From Siphonodentalium dalli (lineage: Eukaryota > Mollusca > Scaphopoda > Gadilida > Siphonodentaliidae), in contig CP136068.1 in the NCBI GenBank assembly GCA_032622095.1, positions 1,483,607-1,547,606 of the forward strand: a DNA stretch of 64,000 nt, in the 5' to 3' direction. Below, piece after piece: positions 37,601 through 52,600 of the stretch (position 1 is its first letter; each line of letters opens with the position of its first letter). A model generated the notes under the pieces. The model saw only the letters and a list, made by a program, of their open reading frames with translations, was not told the DNA's origin and did no database searches. The translations under genes were made by a program, and so were the position numbers.

Positions 37601-40600
37601 TAAATACCTCCCCTAAAAGAGTTCCATGAAAATCACCGCGGTATTCAACAAAATTAATGCGGTGCCCGCTAAAAGACCACGGTATCATTATCGCCCAATA
37701 CCGTAACTTCACGCCATGACCGTCTCGATACCGCTACCGTTTATTACCGGTATCACCGCGGTCATGACCGGGGTATCACCCCGTTTTTCCGGTCAATTAC
37801 CCTGAGAATAGCGGTATATACAAGGTAGCTATTAATCGACATACATCTATGACATGGCTGAGATTTATTCGTAGCACTACGGTACTACTGTCATATGAAG
37901 TTATTGTTATGCATGTGACATTGATAAACCAAGATCTAATCAACTGTCAGTATTCTTGTGTAGATTGTAATCAACTTCAAGGTCAAACGTGATTAACACA
38001 TCTGGATCATTTGTATTGAAACATAAAACAACATAGTATTATGTGAAAGCACGTTGTTCATAACATGACGAGAGATAGCGTCAGTAGCGATGGAATTATT
38101 TCTAAATAAATTTCCACGCATTAAAACGTCAAAATAATTCCCACGAAATTAGGATACTTCCGGCGGCGAATCACGTGGCATTTTTGATATCTGACAAATT
38201 CTATCATACCTTATAGGTGCTATAATAATTCCATAGATGTATTTCTCACAATAATCTGTGCGCCTCGTAAGGCCTTGAAATGGCGGCTAATTATGGCGAA
38301 ATGTTGATTTTCATATTCGATAATTTTTTAAAGTTCGCCGCCTGTTCGAAAAACACGAACAATTATATGTTTGAAACGAAACGGTCCGTGAATTCGAAAC
38401 GATAATTATAAAAACGAACGTGTAGGCGACCAGTAATTATTGTATCGATAAATTGAATTTGTCGCTATTGTTAAACGACAAATTCGGAAAAATACTCCCT
38501 TAGACTTCCGTTCGGTTTGGTAGCAGAAAATAAACTGGCTAATTCAATCTGTACAGTGAATTATATTGGGACTGCGCATGCGTGACTGATTCCGAGGCAA
38601 GCCACTGAAGAGTGAAGACCGTGAGTGATCGTAGGCGACCAAAAAAGTTAACCCCTTTTCTACTATGGTTTACAAACGCAGGACATCTATCCATATAGTT
38701 CAGTGTGAGGGCTTCCTTTAGCGGGAAAAACATATTTTCCGTGTTCAGTGACAACGCACCGTAGGTATGTTCCTGCATGTGACCAAACACAAAGAACTGG
38801 CTTCTTGGTTATGTAAACACACAGTGGGTATAATAATGGAACAGAAGGGGGAACTTGTCATTCCAATGTCTTCCAAACTACGTCAACGTTATTCACTCGA
38901 AACCAAAATAAAGGTTATCGACATCAAACTGCATTTTGTTCACGTTTTACAGTATAAACAATTCAGGAACAATAACACTAAATATTCAAACACGTGCTTT
39001 TTTCATTCAGCAAACCTCGTCAGATTCCGTCACACCCAGAGGTCACAGGTCGAGGAGTTCAGAATGGTGCTTTTTTATACGTTTTAGCAGAAATACAAGC
39101 CTTTTGTCAGTACTGTTAAATAATTACACTCACTGGCTTTTGTTAAACATGCAATTAGTCGCTATTGTAACATCCTCTATGTGGACAATGGATCACGAAT
39201 AAAGAGCCGGGTTTATTGTTTTCCTAATCGGATTAAGTCTGAACACTGATATAAACTATAGACGTCTTATAGACTATAAGATAAGGGATTTACCCATAAC
39301 CCACACTGCCGCTTACATAATAGTGTCATTTTAACATGGGAATTTTGGGCAATAAAACTACAAGACTTAAAGTGTTATCATATATTTTAATATTCACATT
39401 TAATTGAAAAATTACTTTCTCAAAGTAACTTATAAATACTTACCTTTACTTAATCTGGAAGCCGGTATATTTCCCAAATAATCGGCGTTAGATCGGCTTT
39501 CATAAGTTTTAATGTCCCGATTTCTTAGGATTTTTGGTCTGCAAAGGGCCATATCCGAGTTTAAGCCCACTTGGATTTTTTAGCTCAAATAAAACAAAGG
39601 CCCCCTGGGCCTAAACGCGGGTCAGTACGGTATATGTTCAGTTACTTATCAGAAAAAGAGGAGCATAACTATGAGAATTTATTGTAAGAGACAAGGAACA
39701 TTTTAGGGGTCTAGGGAACAGCATTTTTAGTCAGAAAATGACAAAATCCTTAAAACAAATCTCATCTGCCTAACTCTTCACTCCACGAAACCCAAATGGG
39801 ACCGCCAACCAAGATAGAAACCCAAAGGGGAACCCCCCAACCAAGATAGAAAGCTGAGCCCTATATTTCACATATCACATACATATAGTAATTATTCATA
39901 ACATTAGCCTCATAGAGAGGCTCCATATGGGAGGCAACTCACCTGCCTACAGTAATTATTCACCACATTAGCCTCATATAGAGAGTCTCCATATGGGAGG
40001 CAACTTACCTGCCTGTAGTAATTATTCGGGAGTTTGATATATTTCACAACTCACCTGCCTACAGTAATTATTCACCACATTAGCCTCATAGAGAGAGGCT
40101 CCATATGGGAGGCAACTCACCTGCCTGTAGTAATTCTTCACCACATCCAGTTCTTTCTTCGCTGCAGAGTTTTTCGGATCAATCTTCAGAAGATTCGTCA
40201 AGTCTTCCAAACTTTCCTTGTACTTTTTGCACATCTATAAAAATATTAAAATTATTTTAAATAATGAAAGTGTCAATGACACTATAGAGTAATGCCCTAA
40301 GTAATCGACTCCTTAACCACAGCAGAATTATGGGTAACTTTTCAGGATTTAGTCAGGAATATGGCTTGTTGCCATTCATCGGAAAGCTCTCAGTGTGAGG
40401 TTTCCGATGAATGGCAACAAGCCATATTTCCGACTAAATCCTATAAAGTTACCCATAATTCTGCTGTGGTTAGGGAGTCGATTATTTAGGGCATTACTGT
40501 AGCTCAACTTTGGAAGAAGTTAATTTTTTGCTGAGCAATGAACAGAATGATCAAGAACAAGAAAAGTATACTAGAGGTCACCCGAAGATCCATATGACGT

Positions 40601-43600
40601 TTGGTGATGATCGGACGAGGGATGTGGTCTGTAGGGTGCGCCAAATGATTTAGTCATACAAAGAGTAAATCCAAGATGGCCACTGGCGGCCATGATTTCA
40701 ACAAATTTCAGTCAAAATAGGAGGCTCCCATCTAGAGGTCACCCCGAAGATACATATTAAGTTTGGTGACATCGGATGAGAGATATGGCCTGCAGGGTGT
40801 ACCAAAGGATTTAACCCTTTACCCAACAAACCGGCCAAATAAAGCTTCAACAGCCTAAAATATCTTCGGTCTGTCTCAATAGAACCATACAAATATGGAT
40901 ATCATTGGAACCGGCTCCTTGACCACATTGTGATAGTTACAGTTATGCCCTGTGCCAATGCATTCTCTTATATATGCGAGTCGACCATAGGTCGCCTCGC
41001 ATATATAAGAGAATGCATTGGCACACTTTTTACCATTTTTTCTTACATTCTTTAACAATTTTATAATTTTTAATGTGTTAAGCCAATGCATTCTCTTATA
41101 TATGCGAGGCGACCTATGGTCGACTCGCATATATAAGAGAATGCATTGGCACAGGGCCCTTCTGTTGGGTAAAGGGTTAATAAAACAAAGAGTAATTTTC
41201 AAGATCAGCCCGAAGATCCATATGGAGTTTGAATTTTAACGCTGGATATTCTGCGTGTATCATAAATTGGAATCAGAATATGATCTATAATTGTCCCGTG
41301 GTTACCGCCAGCAGCTACAAATGTAAAGCGCGGATCGCTGCAGACGGGTTTACTGTTGACATATTGTATTTTGCATGAGTCGATAAATTTTGAAAATGAG
41401 GGATGTGGTCTGTAGGATGTGCCAAAGAATTTAGTCATGCAAAAAGTATGTTTTTCATCACCGATGGATTCAAATTTTATATCCAATATGGCTGCTGGTG
41501 GCCATGTTTTTAATTGAAATTCAAAATTTGTTTATAGTATACATCTGAACTACATGTGAAGTTTGGCGAAGATCGGATGAGGAATGCGGCCTGTAGGGCA
41601 TGGCGAAGAAAATTGTTGACAGACGGAAGGATGGACGAACGTATGGGTGCCAACCCATGGCAATAACTCATGTTATGTTGTAAAGCTAAAAACAGAACCA
41701 AAATTTTTTTAAGATACAGCACTGCTCAAATCAAGCGACCTGTTTTAACGAGGTGTACATGCGTTATTACCGCGGTGCAATACCGCGACATACCGCAGAT
41801 TCGCGGTTGCACTACCACGCGCGTACCGCGGTATCACCGCGACGTTCACGGTACCACCGCACTAGCAGCGGTAACGAATGTTGGTAGCGCGGTGGCACGC
41901 GGTAATGCACCGCACAAACGCGGTGACATTACCGCTATGCGGTAGCATTTTTGTAACGAGGTTAATGACGGGATTCGATGGCTGACCGTCAATCTTTCAA
42001 AATAGGACGACCGTTCTCACGATCTCCGTCCATGATTGTGTACCGTGAAGTGTATTATTAAAATATTGAAATAGATGAAAGCCGAGTATCGGGAAATATG
42101 CCCATTATAACGGGCTTCCAGATTAAGTAAAGGTAAGTATAAGTTACTTTGAGAAAGTCATTTTTCAATTAATGTAAATATTAAAATATTACAATAACAT
42201 TTCTAGTCTCGTTTTATTGCCAAAAATTCCCATAAATGACACTATTTGTAATCAGTGTTGGTTATCGGGAAGGGAACAAATGATTTCGGCCATTTTAGAC
42301 AGCTCGATAAATCCCGTATCTACAGTTTATATCAATGTTCAGATGTACGTGATCCCTAAATTGAATGATAACGACACTATTTAAATAGTCCCCAGAATAA
42401 ATATCGTTATTAACTTTATTGACATTCATTAACTGCAAATCACAAACACCATTTGTTCATATAACGGGAATTATTGTCTTAGCAATAAAAGACACAAAGT
42501 GGAACTCACATATATCCAGGAAAAAAACACATTCTGCGCAAAAGCACGTGTCACTGATTACGTCATACTGCAGCTGGCAGACTTTGTTAATATAGGGCAC
42601 GGGGCACTTAAATTAAGATGTCTTTTTATAACTGGCCTCAATGGGTGAAATAAATATTTTGTGTTTTGTTGATGGTGCTATTAGTAAAACTACACACGTG
42701 ACGCGCGAATGGCTGTTTTGTGTTTTGGACACTTGTATTTCCATTACTTCAATGCGTCCGTTTGGCTTACATAATGCTCGCAGAAGGTAGTGAGACAAAC
42801 GCTCTTTATTGCTACCGTATCGGGAATAAACTAACAAGGACTAAAACACACCGAATTCGATAATTATGTTACAATGTTAACCTCTGTATATATTAACCAA
42901 ACAAACATATTTAGAGGTCAACTTTCCAACACCATGCATGTTTTCTTCCGAATAACGATTAGATAGGAATACCGGTATGTGATATAATTTATACTGCGAC
43001 CCACCGAGAACTACAATATTGGTGATGATAAGAACTTTACTTTGCTGCATGACATGTGCCACGCTTTCTTAGTTCATACATTTTATTCCCACCGACAAGA
43101 ATTCTTCATGCGCAAATGTTTGTAAATTGCTTTATTATTTCATGCATGCGTACAATCATACGTCTTGGCGACAATATACTATTTACGCGCCGATTAATGG
43201 CGATTATGTTTGGCATATGAACAAAACTATAGATTTGAACGAATATGAACATTTCTACAATGATCGCCGCCCTGGCCTCTAAGACTAAAATCGGACTCAG
43301 TGTTACTAATGCACCGTCCCCGCTGGTTTCGACCAAATTCAGATAAATGGAGGATTTACTTTTCCCATTTTATAAGAAATTTAGATTTCGGAAACACAAA
43401 CAAAACAAAAAATTCCGCATGAGTGGAAACCGATATAGGACATATAGGAATCATTTGACGATATGTAAGATAGATGCTAACAACAAAACTATTACTCCAC
43501 GGTGTTTTGCGTAATCCAGTCGCCGTAAGCAACTATAGCTGAGTTCAAAAACCGCCGACTGATTAAACGTGATGTACATGTACGTGTAATATTTGTAATC

Positions 43601-46600
43601 CGATTGCATTATTATTCATTTATATTCATTACGTATACATAATTACGTGCAGCTTACATGTATTCATTCAATACAAAAGTTATTCATAATCATTTACCTA
43701 CCGTGTGACGCCTTGTTTCAGTCGTGTTCTCTCCGCGGTGGAGGGCCGTGAGCGGTAATTTGAACGCTGTTACGGAAAAAATAACGCGGTGTATGGCGGT
43801 AACGAACACCAATAACGCGGTGACCTGCGGTAACCAACGGTAAAAATACCGTACCAGTACCGCGGGTCAACCGCCCTCCGTCGCGGTACGGAATGATAAC
43901 CGCGGTAGTTTGGTGGTATCACCGCGGTAAGTACCGGCCCATAACCTCGTTAAACAGGTCGCTTACTGAGAGCATAGCTGTACACTTCCACATTGGTCTC
44001 TTCCCTGAAAGTATTAGTCAATTTCAGTTAAATGCCTTGATATTAATTGAATTCCTACCTTGCGAGCCTGTCCTCGTCTGAATAACGCCTTGATATTGTT
44101 AGGTTCTGTGGCGAGCACGAATTCGCAGTCCGCAATCGCTAGTTCTGGCTGTAAAAAATACACAGGGCCATAATTAAAGGTGCTCAATCCGATCAGACGG
44201 TCCCCATACCATCAAGATACAACAACAACATTTCTTCAAAATACACTTTAGTTATCAGAATAGATTTATTGCAACAAAACAATGCTAACCACTCTCAACT
44301 ATGGTATCAAATTTCCCAAAATTTATCAACATAATTATAACAGAAATATGGCTTGTTGCCATTCATCGGAAAGCTCTCAGTGAGAGCTTTCCAATGAATG
44401 GCAACAAGCCATATTTCCGACTAAATCCTGAAAAATTACTTATAATTCTGCTGGGGTTAAGAACTTGATTATTTAGGGCATTACTGTACATGCTAACATA
44501 TGGCAAAAAACTTGCAGGTTAATGTTTAAAGTTGGTAGACTATATGCTGAATGTGTTATGAGAATATCTTGACATGTACAACTGAATGAATGGATATTAG
44601 GGCTCTGCAAATATTAGATATATATTATTTGACCCAGATACAGGTCTGCACATTTCAAAATTATATGTAACCTATTTTTCGTTCACCTGGTTTGTGATTA
44701 GGTAACCCATACCATAAGTTAGCAGAAGTGTTACACATACTGTTATAATCACTACAACTGGTATTATTAACTACAGATGGGCATCTGGCAACTCATTGAA
44801 ATACCTTAATGATTTTGAATGTCTCAGATTAAGGTCATTTGAGAATCAGTTATCGCGAGATCTACATAAAACTTTGGCACGACCTGTTTTTGGTTCATGG
44901 CATTTTCATTTTAGATAACCTCCAAGCGAACTGAACGGTTGTTCGCCTCAAATCTGCAGACCTGCAGATATTCGATTTGACAATGATAGCGATTTCGAAT
45001 ACTTCATTCGTGATGCATATATCGGTGATCTTTTAACACCCATTCAATGTCGTTGAGATCTAAAGGATGGATAAAATGTATTATTGTCTTAAAATTAATA
45101 ATCCGTCTCCAATTCGAAATTCCACCTCTTGTCATAAATCAATTGACGAGGGAATTCCATTTTGTGACATCATTCGGTAAATTAAATGTTGTCGAAATAT
45201 GCCCATGACAGGCTTCTGAAATCAAGATATCAAAAAATAAAGTTATGTTACAATATGCACAGATATGTGTAACCTATTTGGTGAAATAATATTCTCAATT
45301 CATTCAGCGATCCTACACACAGTCACAGTGGTTTAGTTATAGCAACAGAAACAGGAGTATATGTGACCCGCCATATCAAATCCAGTTGTAAGTCGGGATT
45401 TTTTTACCCTGTGCCAATGCATTCTCTTATATATGCGAGTCGACCATAGGTCGCCTCGCACAGGCCTCAGCTCACAAGGCGACTCAGGCGAGATTTTCGC
45501 CTTACTGTCGATGACTTCGCCCTATCGTCGCTCTAAGGCGAAATCGAAGTCGCCTTCAATTTTAAGTAAATTTTTTTTTTTTTTTCTTAATTTTTTTTCT
45601 AGTTTTTTTCCCAGACATGTCCGTATATAGATGAATTGTGGCGGCCATCTCAAAAAGAAACGGACGATGCAGAGACAAAGTCCCAAGTGTTTAAAATAAA
45701 ATATGACCTATTATTTTGTGTTGTTATTCAGTCGCCGTTGTTCCCTTTGCGGCAATGAATGTTAATCACGAATGTTTTGACACGCTGTCAAAAACACGAT
45801 GAGATGTTAGCAACTTAGCATCTGTGTTGTTATTGACCATCGTGAGTGTCACAAATAATGTTTTAATTAACATAAAAGACCGCTGTCCCGCATTTCAGAT
45901 ATAAAACAAATACGACATTATTAGAGTATGTACCAGGCGCTTCGGAAGTTCGTTTCGGTAACGCGTTGCACTTTTTGAAGAGACCGCGTCACACTTTTTG
46001 ACGGAAGAGACCGCTTCCGTAAATAAATAAATGTCAAGTTTATTGCTTTAATCGGATTAATCGGATTATACCAGTGATGTTGGCATTAATTAAGGGAGGC
46101 CATTAATTAATAAAAGCTTTAGCAATAAAACTAAAAGCTTATGCAACTCCTTTGTTAGTTAATCCTTATTGTTTATTTTAGCGGACACCCACATTACAGC
46201 CGTGACCAAATTAAACTTTCAAAGTTACAACTTGCAATTTACATGCATCATGATTCAGACTGTACAATCTGACAATAGTCAATACTACAAACGTATCTTC
46301 CAGGCTGCAGTCTAGGAAATAATACTTCTTCCATTTAGTTAAAAAATTAACTACTACTGTAACTTGATAATTGTCTTGCTTAAATGATAGCTACACAAAA
46401 CATTTCCAAAAAATTTAAATGTCAAATAACAATTAATTAGGCTAATTTCAGATAAAGTCAAAAGTTTTTAGTTTTATTTCTTATTTTATGTTTTTAAAAT
46501 TTGTATTGATGTTATAAAATAAAGCGATAGTTGAAATTGTCAATTTTCGGTAGTCTCCACTTCTTCCTGAAGTCTCCCTAAATTTCCTGAAGTCTCCCTA

Positions 46601-49600
46601 AATTTCCTGGAGGGAGACTTCAAGTCTCCCTGTTCTGAACCCCTAGGCTGAGGCCTGGCCTCGCATATATAAGAGAATGCATTGGCCTAACAATTTTTTA
46701 CATTTTTATTAATTTTTTCTTGTATTCTTTAACAATTTTATAATTTCACCCATACAGAGCCCCAGATAAACATGACCAGACGACACTCTTCTATATGCTT
46801 CTATATATGTGTGGGGCTCCCTGCAGGGTAATGAATGTTTTTTTATTTTATGTCCTAAAAATTGTAAGAAACATTTATTAAAAAAAAATGATAAAAAATT
46901 GTTAGGCCAATGCATTCTCTTATATATGCGAGGCGACCTATGGTCGACTCGCATATATAAGAGAATGCATTGGCACAGGGTAAAAAAATCCCGACTTACG
47001 ACTGGATTTGATATGGCGGGTCACATATACTCGGTAATAAGGCCCATCTCATACATTGAGGGTGCCAAGATTATCAAGTTATTATACAATGTTGTGTAAA
47101 GTATGTGTTTTTATTACACGCTTGTTCCTAGAAGTACAGTGTTATTGCTGTTCCATATTTACAAATCCGTATGGAACGTACGCTCCATACGCATCTCGTT
47201 GACGTAAAATGACGTAATTGACGTTCGCCTCAACCATGAAACTGGAACTATTTAAATAAAAGAATCATCACACATGACAAACACCGCCCTGTACGAGCCT
47301 AAATAAACCTTCTAATCCTGTATTTTTAATGCATGGATTCTAGGACGCGAAGCGTGTAATAAACACAGAACGACACGATGTGTAAATGGGTTTGTTGATA
47401 CGGCACTCGTGCTGTCGCGGAAGGATAGAACTCGAGGCACAAGCGCCTCTCGTTCTATCCTTCCGCGACAGCACTCGTGCCGTATCGAAAAACCCATTTA
47501 CACATCGTGTCGTTCTGTGTATTTCTTGTATGAGTCCAGGTTGTGGTGAAAAGTCATACAAAAAACATACAAGTGGTGAAAAACAAACAAGTATGATTTT
47601 TTTTACCCTGTGCCAATGCATTCTCTTATATATGCGAGTCGACCATAGGTCGCCTCGCATATATAAGAGAATGCATTGGCCTAACAATTTTTTACATTTT
47701 TATTAATTTTTTCTTGTATTCTTTAACAATTTCATAATTTCACCCATACAGAGCCCCAGACAAACATGAGCAGACGACACTCTTCTATATGCTTCTATAT
47801 ATGTGTGGGGCTCCCTGCAGGGTAATGGATGTTTTTTATTTTAACAACATTGTTTAATGACATTTGTATTATCCATCTGTATGTTTATCCAAATTTTGGG
47901 AATAAAACTTTTGTGGTTATTTTTGGTATTTGTCGGCACTTAATTCTCTATAAAAGCCTGTATTTGATTGCCAGAAAGCATGATTTGGAACAGTAAACAC
48001 GGAAATGAAAAAAAAAACACAATGCAGAAGTGAATCATCTGCTAAATCCACCAGTGTTGCGAGCGCATCACAATTTCACTGATTCATTTCAATAGTTAAT
48101 TCGTACAGTCCCGATAAAAAAGTCATATTGCACACTTGGGAGTCCAATATTATATGACTTTCGGGATTATAACGTGGCAGCTTTTGCCAAATCAGAAATA
48201 GCGTTATGGTTAATCGATTCGAAATATGAGTGTGAACAAGTGGTATTTGTAACGCCGTAATGGAAATCAGTTTTTGACCTGTCATCTGCTTATATTATCT
48301 GTTATCTGTACATCCCTCCAAATGAAGAATAATCCATTCCAACGTCTACATTTAGAATTGCAGAGTAAAATTCATTTGGAGCTAAAGAGTTAAAAAAAAG
48401 AAGGCGAGAATACTTACCTTATTTATCCTTAGATAACAGAGTGCCCGGTTTGTGTAAGCGGTTGGTTCTGTAGATTGGAGTGCAATGCATTTTGAATAGA
48501 GATCTATCGCTTCCTTGAATTCACCCTGAAAATTACATAAAATTTAATGGTTACAACCCTTGAAAGTCTTATACGGCTTTAGGAACCAAATATCACAAAT
48601 AGTATCTACAGTTATCATAATAAAGTCACATGCTCAGAACTTCAACCGAAAAACTTGCAATCGATTTTAATTGTTTCCTAGAGAATTCCCCATTAATTTC
48701 TTATCCCATTTAAACAAATTTAATAGACGTTAACTACTTTAAAACTTTGGCGATGGATAAAAACAATACCCATAAAGTTTGACGAGATACTAGGTTTATT
48801 TCGCTCGTATGATTCAGCAAATGGGAAACCTCGTTAAAGCTCGGCCCCCATTTGCTGAATCATACTCGCGAAAATAAACCTTATATCTCGTCAAACTATA
48901 TGGATATTCTATATATATAAGAGAATACACTGGCTTACAAGAGAATGCGTTAGGGCACCGGCGCGTCGACTTTTAACCCCCGCGTCGGTGCTTTTTATTG
49001 GTATTTTGACCCCAGAAAATATAAAATAGACCTAATTCCACGAAATACCACGAAAATAGGTAACAGCAAATACAACTCGCGATTTTACATCAAGTAAGCT
49101 TTAATATTCTGTCTTGTTTATTACCTATGTAAAGGTATCATACAACTGGATTCAGAGTGTAAGTATTCCACAAACAAATCTGGGGAAATTGCCAGAAAAG
49201 GAGAGTTTATTTATATGCAAAAAAGTATTCTATTGGTTGTTTAAAAAGTTGGAATCAATTTTCTGGATGAAATGGTACATGACAAAAAGCGACATAGCAC
49301 GTACTCAATTTCATACATTTGAGCTGGGCAGTGTACCAGAATACTAACCTAAAGCACGCTCTACCTGTTTGGAACTCTAAAATAATTCTATATTTGCAAA
49401 TTTGGTATTGAAAACATCAAATGACTTCAAGTTTACAATAAATGTTCCGGTTCCGATTCTCAAAGTTATTTTTTTTTTTGTCATCACCACCAACGTTTGT
49501 TTCCTTGGGGGTGAGGTGATAATTTGTTATTGGGTTGGCTTTTGAGACAAATATTAAATTGTATTGTGCAACAAAGATGCACTTTTGCACAGAAAATGTA

Positions 49601-52600
49601 TTAAATAGGAAGAAATAATTTGCTATGGAACAAACTGCATCTGTGCTGCACAATTTGACAAAGGCAGCAATTAATAAAACCTTTCTTAATTACCCCCAAC
49701 AGTCAATAGCTAGCCTGTTTGTTAGTTTTGTAAGTTTTCCAGTATGAGGTATATGGCTTGTGGAAAATAAAAAATAAAAATAAAACCCTCCCTCCCTCAT
49801 AGTTTTGAAAAAAAAATTGCCCATGAAACACAACTCTTTTTTTTGTGGCCTTAGTGCAGGGTTTTTTGATTGTTTAACCCTTTAATGATGGGAGCCATGC
49901 TGGTGCAGCATTAAAGATCCTGTGCCAGTGCATTCTCTTATATATGCGAGTCTCCCTTGGGATAATTGCATATATAAGAGAATGCACTGGCTACAAGAGA
50001 ATGCATTGGCGCAGGGTTTTTTGATTGATTAGATTAACCCTTTCATGACGGGAGCTGTGCTGGTGCAGCATTAAAGATCCTGTGCCAGTGCATTCTATTA
50101 TATATGCGAGTCTCTAATAGGGAGCCTCGCATATATAAAAGAATGCACTGATTACAAGGTCAAGGTAAATATTGTTTGGCCAATGTATTCTCTTACTACT
50201 ATGTATTCTCTTATATATGCGAGGCTCCCTATGGGAGACTCGTATATATAAGAGAATACATTGGCACAAGGTTTATGCAAAATTTCAGGAAGCTACAGTC
50301 ATGGAAGGGTAAATAAGGGAGGTAACTCCAGTCATGGAAGGGTAAATAAGGGAGGTAACTCCAGTCATGGAAGGGTAAATAAGGGAGGTAACTCCAGTCA
50401 TGGAAGGGTAAATAAAACATAACGTTTTTAAAACTCTTGTGAATTTCTTTTACAGTTCCACTGTTTATGAATTTTTAATTTTTTTTCTCCCTTGTGCTCT
50501 AATTTTGCTCCTCCCAAATGTTAGTAAACCAGGCTATAATATAGGTGTGGCCTCGTAAACCAGGCTATAGTATTGGTGTGGCCTCATAAACCAGTCTATA
50601 ATATTGGTGTGGCCTCATAAACCAGTCTATAATATTGGTGTGGCCTCGTAAACCAGTCTATAATATTGGTGAGGCCTTGTAAACCAGGCTATAATATTGG
50701 TGTGGCCTTGTAAACCAGGCTATAATATTGGTGTGGCCTCATAAACCAGGCTATAATATTGGTGTGGCCTTGTAAACCAGTCTATAATATTGGTGAGGCC
50801 TTGTAAACCAGGCTATAATATTGGTGTGGCCTCGTAAACCAGGCTATAGTATTGGTGTGGCCTCATAAACCAGTCTATAATATTGGTGTGGCCTCATAAA
50901 CCAGTCTATAATATTGGTGTGGCCTCGTAAACCAGTCTATAATATTGGTGAGGCCTTGTAAACCAGGCTATAATATTGGTGTGGCCTTGTAAACCAGGCT
51001 ATAATATTGGTGTGGCCTCATAAACCAGGCTATAATATTGGTGTGGCCTTGTAAACCAGGCTATAATATTGGTGTGGCCTCATAAACCAGGCTATAGTAT
51101 TGGTGTGGCCTCATAAACCAGTCTATAATATTGGTGTGGCCTCGTAAACCAAGCTATAATATTGATATGGCCTCGTAAACCAGGCTATAATATTGGTGAG
51201 GCCTCGTAAACCAGGCTATAATATTGGTGAGGCCTTGTAAACCAGGCTATAATATTGGTGTGGCCTAATCATTGAAGTTATTACCTTCTGAACACATGTG
51301 TTTCCCTTAGTTTTGAACTCATCAAATGAATCTTTAGATTTCTCTGGTGTTTTGGATGAAGACTGTTCACCCGACATTCTTTTGGATGTAGGCGGTTCAC
51401 TGGATTTAGGTTTGTGATCTTTTTCTGGTGTTTTTTGTTTTGCAACAGGTTTTTCTGAAATTGTAGCCAAAATACATGCTTGCGTATAATTATTACAATT
51501 ATTGAGATGTATAAAAAAAAGAAGAGTTTTTCTGACAAAACAACCTTAAGAAATAAACAGAACCGAGTGCAATAACTAGAGACCACGATCGCAAGAGTGC
51601 CATAAACTATCGGCCTGTAACACACATTTGTGGTTCTGTGTTTATTACGCACCCAACTGACATCTCCTAACTGATCAGTCCTTCAAATTTTGAGGCGCAC
51701 AATTACTTTTGCATGCCATTGCGCACATGGAATAGAAATATAATCCTTGAGTCATGGAATAGAAATATAATCCTTGAGTCAGGAAAGAACTTTTTGTTGA
51801 GGTAAACCAAAAATGAACACTTTTATTTTATTAATTAATAAAATTACGTTAGGCAAACAAAAACGAGAGGCCGATCACGATCGGCAGATGTTTAACCCAT
51901 CCCTTGGCGATAGTTAATTGCTATGATCAGAACCATAATCTAGAGTTTTTATGTTGAATTATAGAGTATGCTGTACTAAAGTAGTATAGACAAATGTACA
52001 TAATAACACAAATTATTTCAATTTATGGGTCAAAAGAGAAGGGTTAATATAACATCAAAGCTAGAGCCTGTCACCACTTCCATATTGTAAGCAGTTCTAT
52101 TTTTGTTGTTGCAATTTGCAATGTCAGATATCGAAATAATATAGTTCTATAATAATAGAAAAGGTTAAATGACATGGAATGGGTAAATGAGGTTAATATT
52201 TTACTAATCGATCAACTGATCAGTACCAAAAACGATACGGTGTGAGAGGTGAAATGAAAAATTAGAATGATTTATAAACAAGGAGTTCAATCTAAAATTT
52301 TGTCTTTCATTTTTTTCTAAAGGACCATAACTCTGTAAAAAAAATCAGATCAAACCCATATTTGAACTCGATCTGTATTTTGAGCTGAGAAACTCATGTA
52401 CAAAATTTGGTACCGATTGGATAGATATACGTTTGAGTTATTGCACCATGCATAAAGTTTCTAGACAATTTACAATCACTGAGTGGTGAAATCCGGATGT
52501 CAACACTATGTGTACCACACAAGTACACATAAAAATAGCTGTAATTTTTCTCAACAGCATCAGTTTGCCCTACCAACATCATAGCAATTCAGCAGCCCCA

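Larger units (their letters stand above)
34408..38727. mobile_element. Nested TIR element B, 4.3 kb
   Basis: The left end is CGCTAAAGGAAGCCCTCACA followed by CTGAACTATATGGAT. The right end is its inverse. It interrupts sequence that is continuous in the related copy near 31360 (TACTGTAAAAACATATTTTT). The interior includes a duplicated ~215-bp segment (35600-35760 and 35815-35975) and an ACCGCGGTA-rich patch (37500-37800). Frames here (e.g. 36381-36851) overlap on both strands. I could not tie any to a known transposase. Confidence 0.65.
33623..39630. mobile_element. TA-flanked composite element, TIR CCGTACTGACCCG, 6 kb
   Basis: Ends CCGTACTGACCCG and CGGGTCAGTACGG have TA on both outer sides (33621-33622, 39631-39632). 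Subterminal text AGCCCACCCATATCTTTTGG and GCCCACTTGGATTT is shared with relics at 31740-31810. A frame near 38880-38920 (+) reads LRQRYSLETKIKVIDIK, faintly like the pogo/CENP-B helix-turn-helix start. Its core is disrupted by a nested element (34408-38727). Confidence 0.7.

Noticed and set aside
37490-37810. CpG island or promoter at the ACCGCGGTA patch
   Set aside because: The motif is a transposon subterminal repeat seen at both ends of another element; no nearby first exon.
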